Below are positions 15,055 through 22,770 of a DNA stretch of 64,000 bases, one piece after another. The stretch is from Nostoc mirabile CHAB5784. Lineage in GTDB: Bacteria > Cyanobacteriota > Cyanobacteriia > Cyanobacteriales > Nostocaceae. Where the stretch lies: the NCBI RefSeq assembly GCF_020829645.1, contig NZ_JAIVFS010000033.1:22532-86531 (forward strand), read 5' to 3'. How positions within the stretch are numbered: position 1 is the stretch's first letter; the number at the start of each line of letters is the position of its first letter. The notes beneath the pieces were generated by a model that ran no database searches, was not told the DNA's origin, and saw only the letters and a program-made list of their open reading frames with translations. The position numbers and the translations under genes are program-made.

Positions 15055-17637
15055 CTATTCACCAGAGTTCGCTTCAGTAGCTTGATATGCTTGTAGGAGC
15101 CTAGCATGATCGAGAGTAAATCCTACTTGCATCGCTATCTGGGTAAATAAATCAATCTCAGGCTGTTGCCAATCACGGGGGCTAGAACACTGATGTGCAA
15201 CTAACAAGCCAAATAGCTGCTCATCTTTAATAATGGGTGCTATTAAATTTGCTTTCACACCAAAGGATTCGAGCAGGGTAACGTGACAATCAGCCAAACC
15301 GGCCTCATAAATGTTGTTTATTGCGACAACACGACCAGACTGGTACTTTTCTATATAGTTTTCTGTGAAACAAGGGTCGTAAACTTTAGACCGCAAAACT
15401 TTGGGATAACCTGGAACTACTGATTCAGCAATTATAATTCCGAACCAATTAGCGTAAAAGCTATAAACCAATACTCGGTCAATACTCAGTGCCTTGCGAA
15501 CCTCTTCCACAGTGGTTTTGATGACATCCTCTTCCTTGAGCGATTGGCGAATGCTGCGGGTAATATCCACAAGTAACTGACTTCGCCTACTTTCAGCTTC
15601 GATTCGTTGCAGGAGTCTTGCATGGTCGAGAGCAAATCCCACTTGCATCGCTATTTGGCCAAATAAATCAATCTCAGATTGTTGCCAATCACGAGGTTTG
15701 GAACACTGATGTGCAATTAATAAGCCAAATAGCTGTTCATCCTTAAGAATGGGGGCTACCAAATTTGCTTTGACAGCAAAGGATTCGAGTAGGCTAATCT
15801 GATAATCAGCCAAACCGGCTTCGTAAATGTTATTTATTGCTAAAACGCGACCAGACTGATAATCTTCTACATAGCCTTGACCAAAATATAGGTCTTGGAT
15901 TTCAGATCGCAAAACTTTTGGGTAGGTGAGAACAACTGATTCGGCAATCACAGTTCCAGAATAATTAGCATTAAAGCTATAAACCATCACTCGGTCAGTA
16001 CTTAGTACTTTACGAACCTCTTCCACCGTGGTTTTCAGGACATCCTCTTCGTTGAGCGATTGGCGAATGCTGCCGATAGTATCCGCCAGCAACTGACCTT
16101 GCACACTCTCAGCCTCGATTCGTTGCAGCAGCCTTGCATGGTCGAGAGCAAATCCCACTTCCATCGCTATTTGGGCACATAAATCAATCTCAGACTGTTG
16201 CCAATCACGGGGTCTGGAGCATTGATGTGCAATTAATAAGCCAAAGAGCTGTTGATCTTTGAGAATGGGTGCGACCAAATTTGCTTTCACACCAAAGGAT
16301 TCGAGCAGGTTAATATGACAATCACGCAAACCAGCTTCATAAATGTTGTTTATGGCTTGAACGCGACCAGACTGATACTTTTCTACATAGTCCTGAGCAA
16401 AACATGGGTCTTGGATTTCAGACCGCAAAACTTTGGGATAACCTGGAACCACTGATTCTGCAATCACTGTTCCAGACCAACTAGCGTCAAATGTATAAAC
16501 CAGGACGCGATCGCTACTTAGGGCTTTGCGAACTTCTTCCACGGTGGTTTTGATGACATCCTCTTCGTTAAGCGATTGGCGAATGCTGCGGGTAATTTCG
16601 ATAAATACCTGAGCTATATCTGCCTTCGTATCAACCTGTTCTAGAAGTTTAGTGTAGTCAAGGGCGAATCCTACTTGTATAGCTATCTGAGTCAACAAAT
16701 CAATCTCAGACTGCTGCCAAAAGCGAATTCTAGAACACTGATGTGCAATCAATAAACCGAATAGCTGTTTGCCTTTAAGAATAGGTGCTACTAAATTAGA
16801 TTTGACAGCAAATTGCTCTAGCAACTCAATATCATCATCACTGAGATCGGCTTGATAGATATTATCAATAGCACGGATGGAACCATTCTGGTATTTTTCT
16901 ATATACCCTGTCTCGAACCCAGGTTCAGAGACTGTAACCCCTAATATTCTTGGTAAACCAGGTGCCACTGACTCAGCGATAAAAGTTCCATTACAATTGG
17001 AGTTGAAGCAAAAAATGCTTACGCGGTCAATGCTTAAAGCTTTACGAATTTCTTCTGAGGTAATTTTGAGAACATCTTCTTCATTGAATGATTCTCGAAC
17101 CCATTGCGTAACTTTCCTCAATAGTTGGGAGTAATCAGCTTCGGTTTCTTTTTCCTTTACCAAAACTGAAAGCAGCTCTGTAAATAAGTTTATGTTTCTC
17201 TCTAACATCACTAATTCATCTTCGTTAGCGATGAAATATTGAGTAAACTCACTGTCTGGACGCAGCTTGTTTTTGATACTATTAGAAATTGCCGCAGCTT
17301 TACTGACTCGACTAATAGCTCGATTAGTTACAAAAACAGCGATCGCACCTGTTAAAATTGCTGTTACTCCCATACCAGTTAACAAGAGTGACAATTGTCT
17401 CTGTAGAGCTAGTTCAGTTTCTGTTGAACTTGCTGCACTCTCAAGTCTTACTTGCGGAATTTGTTTGGTAATTAAATTAATGCCATAGTAGTAAGTAGCT
17501 GTTCCAATTGCAACCACAGGAAGGATACTAATGCTTAGTGCCCAAACAATTGCTTTAGTTTTTAAACTCCATTTTTGTTGCCACAGCCTTTGTTCACGAT
17601 TTCGTCTTGCTTGGTTTTGAGAAAAAGACTGATTCAT
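15055..17637 (-). CDS. Membrane protein with four GAF domains; two are DXCF cyanobacteriochrome-like
   Basis: An 860-residue protein: transmembrane helices at about 28-52 and 82-104, a HAMP-like linker (~105-160), then four GAF domains (about 170-330, 345-505, 515-675, 688-848). GAF2 has a DPCF motif (Cys412) and a Cys-His pair (Cys440); GAF4 has DPCF (Cys756) and Cys-His (Cys784). In both the cysteines are 28 residues apart, as in DXCF cyanobacteriochromes such as TePixJ, so they may bind bilin. GAF1 and GAF3 lack both cysteines (GAF3 has DLYF and DYQ). No kinase or methyl-accepting domain follows GAF4; the protein ends 12 residues later next to repeat DNA, so an output domain may have been lost. 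Confidence 0.82.
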   Translation of the reverse strand: MNQSFSQNQARRNREQRLWQQKWSLKTKAIVWALSISILPVVAIGTATYYYGINLITKQIPQVRLESAASSTETELALQRQLSLLLTGMGVTAILTGAIAVFVTNRAISRVSKAAAISNSIKNKLRPDSEFTQYFIANEDELVMLERNINLFTELLSVLVKEKETEADYSQLLRKVTQWVRESFNEEDVLKITSEEIRKALSIDRVSIFCFNSNCNGTFIAESVAPGLPRILGVTVSEPGFETGYIEKYQNGSIRAIDNIYQADLSDDDIELLEQFAVKSNLVAPILKGKQLFGLLIAHQCSRIRFWQQSEIDLLTQIAIQVGFALDYTKLLEQVDTKADIAQVFIEITRSIRQSLNEEDVIKTTVEEVRKALSSDRVLVYTFDASWSGTVIAESVVPGYPKVLRSEIQDPCFAQDYVEKYQSGRVQAINNIYEAGLRDCHINLLESFGVKANLVAPILKDQQLFGLLIAHQCSRPRDWQQSEIDLCAQIAMEVGFALDHARLLQRIEAESVQGQLLADTIGSIRQSLNEEDVLKTTVEEVRKVLSTDRVMVYSFNANYSGTVIAESVVLTYPKVLRSEIQDLYFGQGYVEDYQSGRVLAINNIYEAGLADYQISLLESFAVKANLVAPILKDEQLFGLLIAHQCSKPRDWQQSEIDLFGQIAMQVGFALDHARLLQRIEAESRRSQLLVDITRSIRQSLKEEDVIKTTVEEVRKALSIDRVLVYSFYANWFGIIIAESVVPGYPKVLRSKVYDPCFTENYIEKYQSGRVVAINNIYEAGLADCHVTLLESFGVKANLIAPIIKDEQLFGLLVAHQCSSPRDWQQPEIDLFTQIAMQVGFTLDHARLLQAYQATEANSGE

Positions 17638-18185
17638 AAATGAAACCTGGATTGCTGCAATTGAGAATCAAGTAAATCACCTCTCCACCAAATTCTACAC
17701 AAAACTTATTAAACAAGCATTGGCTTTCAGGTGTATTTTGAGGCACTAACCTTCTACGTCGTGCTCCATAAAGCTTTTATCGCCTTTGACCTCAAAAAAT
17801 CAGGTCTGATTAACGGGCTTGTTAATAATAAAATGGCGATCGCTTTGTTTAATGCCTCATTTTCTCATCAGGTGTTGTAGTTTTCTGGCAAAACAGCCAA
17901 AAATTCTTTCTTTTTCAACAAGAGTCATACAGACTTATCAGAGTTAGCCTCCCCCCTCAGAAACAGAAGGAACAACGCGAAAATAAGCCTTTAAGTCTCT
18001 TGACAGAGAGAGACTTACTACTCACCTTCCTTAGATTTGCGTAGCGGCACAAAGTGCAGGAAGGAGTTTGGGTTTAAATATGTTTATTGTAGTCTACTTG
18101 ACTAAAAATCTCTGTAGCTGCAATTACACATACACGCTTTATAAAAAATTTATAACATATAATTAAATCTGAATTTATATTTAAT
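17638..18185. other. Non-coding stretch upstream of the GAF gene
   Basis: No gene is evident. The region probably contains the promoter of the GAF-domain gene, but no clear operator or -10/-35 pair stands out. Short AT-rich runs and one GCGATCGC site are present. Confidence 0.5.
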
Positions 18186-18545
18186 ACAACTTAACCATAA
18201 CTTATAAATATGGAAGCTGTAGTTACAAACGCTCATAATGCTATAAGTAAAGTTAAAGTTGTAGTTACTACAGCTTAAGCAATAATTATAAAAGCTCCTA
18301 ATTTTATAAGTAAAATTGAACATGTAGTTAATAAAACTTAAGCATTGCTTATAAATATTGAAGTTGTAGTTAACGCAGCTCCTTCTGTAGTTATAAATGT
18401 TCAAGCTGTAGTTAATACAGCTTCTTCTGCGGTTATAAATGCTCAAGCTGTAGTTAATACATTTTCTTCCGTAGTTATCAATGCTCAAGTTGTGGTTAAC
18501 ACAACTTCTTCCGTAGTTATCAATGCTTAAGCTGTAATTAAGATA
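18186..18545. repeat. 42 bp tandem repeat array with 21 bp sub-period
   Basis: About eight degenerate units of 42 bp, each made of two similar 21-mers (GCTGTAGTTAATACAGCTTC type then GCGGTTATAAATGCTCAA type). One unit near 18270 carries an extra 21 bp half. The plus strand of the right part is open and would encode VVNT/VVIN repeats, but only from a TTG without SD; the minus strand is open as well. I treat it as a repeat array and not a gene. Confidence 0.75.
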
Positions 18546-18559
18546 TAGCGCTTCTGGAT

Positions 18560-18806
18560 TGAGTTCAATACAGACCTAACAAAAATAGCCCCCAATACTG
18601 CGTAGGTTTTGAAGATTTGTAGGTTGGGTTAAGCAAAGCGCAACCCAACAAAGCCTTGATAATGTAGGGTCTACGTTCCTCAACCCAACCTACATTGGAG
18701 TTATTTTTAGGCAAAACCTACGCAGTATTGATAATGTTGGGTTTCGTTCCTCAACCCAACCTACATTGGAGTTATTTTTAGGCAAAACCTACGCAGTATT
18801 GAAATA
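18560..18806. repeat. Dispersed palindromic repeat, two direct copies
   Basis: The block from CTCAACCCAACCTACATTGG to CTACGCAGTATTGA occurs twice in tandem (about 18678-18740 and 18751-18803), preceded by an inverted half (CAATACTGCGTAGGTTTTG, 18593-18611). A related copy lies at 22663-22738. Confidence 0.75.
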
Positions 18807-18898
18807 GCCCCAACGCTAGCAGCGTTGGGAAGTAAGCCTCAAAGCCTCTCTCCTAGAATGGAAGTGAGGTCAGAGTCTCTTGCAGACAAGCGAGAAAC

Positions 18899-19031
18899 CA
18901 ATACGGTTCGGATAAGATTCGATCCCCCCAACCCCCCTTAAAAAGGGGGCTAAAAATGGCTCTATTTCCCCCTTTTTAAGGGGGACTAAGGGGGATCTTT
19001 AAGGCCTATGCACCTTAACCGAACCGTATTG
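18899..19031. mobile_element. MITE family C (CAATACGGTTCGG ends, 10 bp target duplication)
   Basis: Inverted ends CAATACGGTTCGG (18899-18911) and CCGAACCGTATTG (19019-19031), flanked by perfect direct repeats AGCGAGAAAC at 18889-18898 and 19032-19041. The interior is a long hairpin of CCCCCTTAAAAAGGGGG type. The length of the duplication suggests mobilisation by an IS4-like transposase (inference). Confidence 0.85.
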
Positions 19032-19182
19032 AGCGAGAAACGCTATAGACGCTTCAGATAAATTAAGAGAATTTACCAGTAATTATGTCATAAAAAATAC
19101 AATTATTTGTGGATTTTGCGGAGCCAGAATATATTTCCAGTAGGGCATAGTAACTGTATAAATGTTACAAGGAACTAAATTT

Positions 19183-19578
19183 ATGTCTTTGAGAAAACGG
19201 ACATCCCGCGTTTTAGAAAGTGCTGAGTTAAGATTCTCTGGACTCAAAGCAATTAATGCCAATCTGGATCTTGGAGATGATTACAATTTAAAAAGTCTGA
19301 CACAACTAATTGAGCAATTACGCGTCAAGATAGAAGCTCATAACACCGCTCTCAGCACCATTGACTCTTCCAAAGTAGAAATTGAAGAGTTAGAACAAAT
19401 CTTGGGTACTTTCTCTGAGAAAATGCTCATGGGAATTGGCTTTAAATACGGAAAAGATAGCCGTGAATATGAGATGGCTGGTGGAGTTCGCAAAAGTGAA
19501 CGTATCCGTAAAAGCAGGGCGACTCGTTTAAAAACTGTTGCACAAAAAGCATCTAGCCAGAGCGCTCAAACCACGTAA
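19183..19578 (+). CDS. Conserved cyanobacterial hypothetical protein
   Basis: A 131-residue (from 19183) basic protein, MSLRKRTSRVLESAELRF at the start, a central amphipathic coiled coil (about 45-85) and the motif MGIGFKYGKDSREYEMAGG followed by a Lys/Arg-rich tail. The AAGGA at 19167 is well placed for the ATG at 19183; an earlier ATG at 19162 lacks such a site. Function not recognised; the basic tail could bind nucleic acid. Stands alone, with a MITE upstream. Confidence 0.7.
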   Translation: MSLRKRTSRVLESAELRFSGLKAINANLDLGDDYNLKSLTQLIEQLRVKIEAHNTALSTIDSSKVEIEELEQILGTFSEKMLMGIGFKYGKDSREYEMAGGVRKSERIRKSRATRLKTVAQKASSQSAQTT

Positions 19579-19646
19579 TTTATTCTATGGTTGATAGTGT
19601 GCGATGCCTGTGGTTGGGCTACGCCTACGCACTAATTCCTAGAAGC

Positions 19647-20249
19647 TCAAAATTTATTTTTTAATTGCCGTAATTGCGACATTTTCCAGAAATAGCTAGA
19701 AATCCAATTGGTAATAATGTGAGCGACAATCGGCACTAATAAGTTGCCAGTGAGCAGGGCACTATAGGCGAATATCATCCCAACAATTGTTGCCCAAATC
19801 ACATAAGGCCATTGTTGGGAACCGCTAAAATGCAAGATGCCAAAGCAAAGACTGGATACAATCACAGCCAGATGATCCAAGCCTAAAGCTGGCAGCATTA
19901 CACCTCTAAATAATAATTCTTCACTCAACCCTGGTAGTAACCCCAGCCAAATTAAGTCTGGTAAGGCTAAGGGCTTCAGTACCATTTCTAGATAATAATC
20001 TGCACTTTTACGGTAGGGAGTCCAAACGCGATAAGCTACGCCACTTAACGTGGTGATGGCGAATCCCAACCCTACACCCAACAGCAGCTGTCTTTGGTTC
20101 AAGTCCCAAGAAAATAGGGAAAAGTTGCCAAGGTATAACGAAAGTTTAGCGACTATCAACAAAATGATTGCAGTCGCTCCCATCGCCCCAAGTATTTGGA
20201 TGCGCGTTAGGTATGGAATTTCTGGCTTTTGCTTTTGTTGTTCAATCAC
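19647..20249 (-). CDS. CPBP-family intramembrane glutamic endopeptidase
   Basis: A 200-residue membrane protein with about five or six hydrophobic helices and the three CPBP/Abi signature motifs: EE..LFR at Glu110-Glu111 and Arg115, FGILH with His140, and H..TN with His177 and Asn181. The family (Rce1-like) cleaves membrane substrates; some members act in bacteriocin self-immunity or protein maturation. The specific substrate is unknown. No operon partners are seen. Confidence 0.92.
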   Translation of the reverse strand: MIEQQKQKPEIPYLTRIQILGAMGATAIILLIVAKLSLYLGNFSLFSWDLNQRQLLLGVGLGFAITTLSGVAYRVWTPYRKSADYYLEMVLKPLALPDLIWLGLLPGLSEELLFRGVMLPALGLDHLAVIVSSLCFGILHFSGSQQWPYVIWATIVGMIFAYSALLTGNLLVPIVAHIITNWISSYFWKMSQLRQLKNKF

Positions 20250-20259
20250 GGGTTTTTAG

Positions 20260-20352
20260 GGAGAGAGGGGAGGGGGCAGGGGGCAGGGGGAGAATAACTA
20301 ATGACTAATGACTAATGACTAATGACTAATGACTAATGACTAATGACTAATT
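20260..20352. repeat. G-rich run and tandem AATGACT heptamers
   Basis: GGGGGCAGGGGGCAGGGGG is followed by about eight AATGACT heptamers. The array runs into the 3' end of the DUF3326 gene and supplies its last codons and stop. Confidence 0.8.
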
Positions 20353-21404
20353 GACTGCAAAGGTAATAATTTGGGACGGAGAGCGTCGGGATTAATACCT
20401 GCTTTATGTGCTACCAATACACCTACTGCTTCTAAATATGAGTTTACCTGTATAGATTTGATCCCCAACGGTTGGGGAGGAACTTTTATAAGAGTTTTAT
20501 TTTCTTCTACTGTAATTATTTGGCATCGTCTTTGGCTTAAACTTAGTAAGGCACTGCTACCACAAGCAGTTGCAGGTACGATCGCAGCATCCACTTCATC
20601 TACCCAAATATCTTCTTGCTGTGATCCGATTGCTCCTCTCTCTACTATAAATTGTGGGGCACGACTTAATCCTACAAGGACGCACGGCAAAAAGGTATAG
20701 CCCAATTCTTCGGCGGCGGAACGGGGAGATAAATCAGGTTGTGGAGGTTCGCTCAAAAGGGCGGGAGAATGGGCGCAAGGAATTTGAAAGGTTCGCACTA
20801 GCAAATGGCTAATTACGGCTTCTGCACCCGCTAAAGAATCAACGCCTTCACCCTGGCGGTATTTTTGTACTGCCTCCTCATCCATATCATCGGGGAAACG
20901 GGCAACAACTGCGATCGCTTCTGCCCCCGCTTTTTTAATTAATATCTCAGCTGCCCGTAATAAGCTATCCGCGTTGCCAATTGTTCCCCAACTAGCTCCC
21001 GATGCTGTAGTCCGCAATTCTACATTTAATGGTGCATCAGTAATTACATACTCTGTTAGGGTCAATCCCAGAGTTGCTCTAACTGCATCGGCTGCTTGTA
21101 GATGTCGTAGCCGTAATTCTGGCTCAATGGCTTGGTCTAAAAGTAAACCTACCTTGTTAGTGCGGACTGGACGCAAACCCCAGCATCCAGAGGCGAATTT
21201 GTCAAGCCCGTAACCTTCAACATAGAAAGCGTTTGGAAGATTCCAGTACAAACTTGCGCCATTAAGGACATTGGGGTGAGTAATTAGGCGATCGCAAACC
21301 TGTGCTATAACTTTGGCAACAGGCAAAGCATCTCCTGCATAACCCCCAATGGCAGCCCCAACGCCAGTTGGTACAATTAAGATAGTAGTGTATGGACGAT
21401 TCAT
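20340..21404 (-). CDS. DUF3326 family protein
   Basis: A 354-residue protein conserved across cyanobacteria and plants' chloroplast lineage, recognised by TILIVPTGVGAAIGGYAGDA at the N terminus, NGASLYWNLPNAFYVEGYGLD (~49-69, abridged here) and the C-terminal VPATACGSSALLS. Function unknown; no membrane segment. The final residues S-I-S-H and the stop codon are encoded by a heptamer array, so the natural C terminus has been altered slightly. Likely monocistronic. Confidence 0.88.
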   Translation of the reverse strand: MNRPYTTILIVPTGVGAAIGGYAGDALPVAKVIAQVCDRLITHPNVLNGASLYWNLPNAFYVEGYGLDKFASGCWGLRPVRTNKVGLLLDQAIEPELRLRHLQAADAVRATLGLTLTEYVITDAPLNVELRTTASGASWGTIGNADSLLRAAEILIKKAGAEAIAVVARFPDDMDEEAVQKYRQGEGVDSLAGAEAVISHLLVRTFQIPCAHSPALLSEPPQPDLSPRSAAEELGYTFLPCVLVGLSRAPQFIVERGAIGSQQEDIWVDEVDAAIVPATACGSSALLSLSQRRCQIITVEENKTLIKVPPQPLGIKSIQVNSYLEAVGVLVAHKAGINPDALRPKLLPLQSISH

Positions 21405-21600
21405 TTTAAGTTATTTCCCACTCTCCAGGGCTATTTCGTTCTAGACATAAACCGCCCAGAACTAAAGTCCGTTTTAACGGGCCATAACCTTTTCCAGTCG
21501 TCTTGAGACGACTTTCGCTATTAGACTGGTGAATTCATTCTGAGGCGGGCTAGATGAAAATGAAATAACCTTTGCCCACTCTCAACTTTTAACTTCTAAC

Positions 21601-21807
21601 TCAGCACTGGCTCAATGCCCCGCTATCGCTAACAGCACTCTTTGTCACCACGGCTTCAACTGTAGCTTTTTGTTCGTCAGCATCCACAGAAGTAACTGCC
21701 CAACGCAGAGGTTCGCCTTGTTTCTTTAACTCTGTTTCAATTACTTCTAGTAACTCTGCGGGAGTTTCTTGTAAATCAATTTCTGCGGTAATAAAATGAG
21801 TTGTCAT
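21601..21807 (-). CDS. Small conserved cyanobacterial protein
   Basis: A 68-residue protein: MTTHFITAEIDLQETPAELL followed by VIETELKKQGEPLRWAVTSV and VEAVVT. Acidic, soluble and predicted alpha/beta. I do not recognise a function. It lies 146 bp upstream of the 2Fe-2S ferredoxin gene's stop on the same strand, that is, downstream neighbours in the same direction. The last ~8 residues (VSDSGALS) may be variable. Confidence 0.6.
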   Translation of the reverse strand: MTTHFITAEIDLQETPAELLEVIETELKKQGEPLRWAVTSVDADEQKATVEAVVTKSAVSDSGALSQC

Positions 21808-21952
21808 TTTGGTAAATCCTGTTGATTTGTAGTTTCTATAGCTGATTTCATCGGCGATGAAATATTTGTGTAATTTCTCAGATTTAGTAATCTCCGTGAA
21901 CAGTTATTCAGTTGTGAATAATCATCCGATATACTGACTAACTGTTCGCTGA

Positions 21953-22273
21953 TTATTTGCCTTTGCCAAATTGTAACTGATAAACTACATCTTCTTTTTC
22001 TGTCTTAATTTTCAAATCAGAAAGGGGTTTGGCAACACAAAGCAATACGTAACCTTGCTTTTGCAAATCTGGACTAACGCCCATACCATCAGTTTGATCC
22101 ACAGTTCCCTCGCTTATTTGACCGGCGCAAGTTGTGCAAACACCTGCATTACAAGAACTCGGCAGTTCCAAACCAGCAGCATCGGCAACTGATAAGATCG
22201 TTTCATTTTCAGGAACTTGCAAAGTATGAATTTTGCCTTGGTGATCAATTTCTACGGTGTAAGTTTTGGGCAT
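21953..22273 (-). CDS. Plant-type 2Fe-2S ferredoxin
   Basis: A 106-residue ferredoxin with ligands Cys41, Cys46, Cys49 (C-N-A-G-V-C-T-T-C) and Cys79, the exact spacing of photosynthetic PetF ferredoxins. It is somewhat divergent from PetF1 (no SxRAGxCS loop; SSCNAGVCTTC instead), so it may be a secondary ferredoxin that serves a specific redox partner. I choose the ATG at 22273; an in-frame TTG at 22300 would add nine hydrophobic residues without support. Confidence 0.92.
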   Translation of the reverse strand: MPKTYTVEIDHQGKIHTLQVPENETILSVADAAGLELPSSCNAGVCTTCAGQISEGTVDQTDGMGVSPDLQKQGYVLLCVAKPLSDLKIKTEKEDVVYQLQFGKGK

Positions 22274-22383
22274 ATACAAAAGAAGTGATGCAACGGACAA
22301 ATTTATTATTTTATCTTAATTAGTTAAAAATATCCAGATGTTACTATAAAAATTTAGGTAAGGGACTTCCAGAAAATAAATTT

Positions 22384-22625
22384 AGGACTTATATCATGTC
22401 CGCTTGATTACTTATTAAACCCGAAGAACCCCACCCCGCCAAAGCTACGCTTTGTCTCCCCTCCCCTTGCTAAGGGGAGGGGATTAAGGGGTGGGGTGTA
22501 ATGACTGTGGGAATCATAACTAATTATGCGGACATGATATTACGCAAAAGTACACGCGCTCAGGGGCAATTCATGAATTGCCCCTACGTGAAATAAGGGT
22601 TTCGGCTATTGTTTGCGTAAGTCCT
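22384..22625. mobile_element. Nested MITEs: AGGACTTA/TAAGTCCT element carrying a family B MITE
   Basis: Outer inverted ends AGGACTTA (22384-22391) and TAAGTCCT (22618-22625), with TACGCAAA following the inner element, interior palindrome GGGGCAATTCATGAATTGCCCC. A complete family B MITE (22392-22539) sits inside, right after the outer left end, flanked by TTA at 22389-22391 and 22540-22542. Removing it restores AGGACTTACGCAAA, the expected continuous left end. Confidence 0.82.
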
Positions 22626-22662
22626 GCATTATTGGTAAGAGTTTTTAAACCTAATAAAGCCC

Positions 22663-22738
22663 TGAAAATGTTGGGTTTCGTTCCTCAACCCAACCTACAT
22701 TGGAGTTATTTTTTAGGCTTAACCAAACAGTATTGAGT
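22663..22738. repeat. Dispersed repeat (TTGGGTTTCGTTCCTCAACC)
   Basis: Single copy of the same palindromic repeat found twice at 18678-18803, ending CAAACAGTATTGAG. Confidence 0.65.
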
Positions 22739-22770
22739 AGTATCTTGGGATCAGGGAAAAAAGTTAATTA

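Noticed and set aside
18150..18530. Open frames on both strands of the 42 bp repeat array
   Set aside because: They follow from a repeat period divisible by three; the plus frame starts with TTG without SD and the amino-acid pattern is simply the DNA repeat translated.
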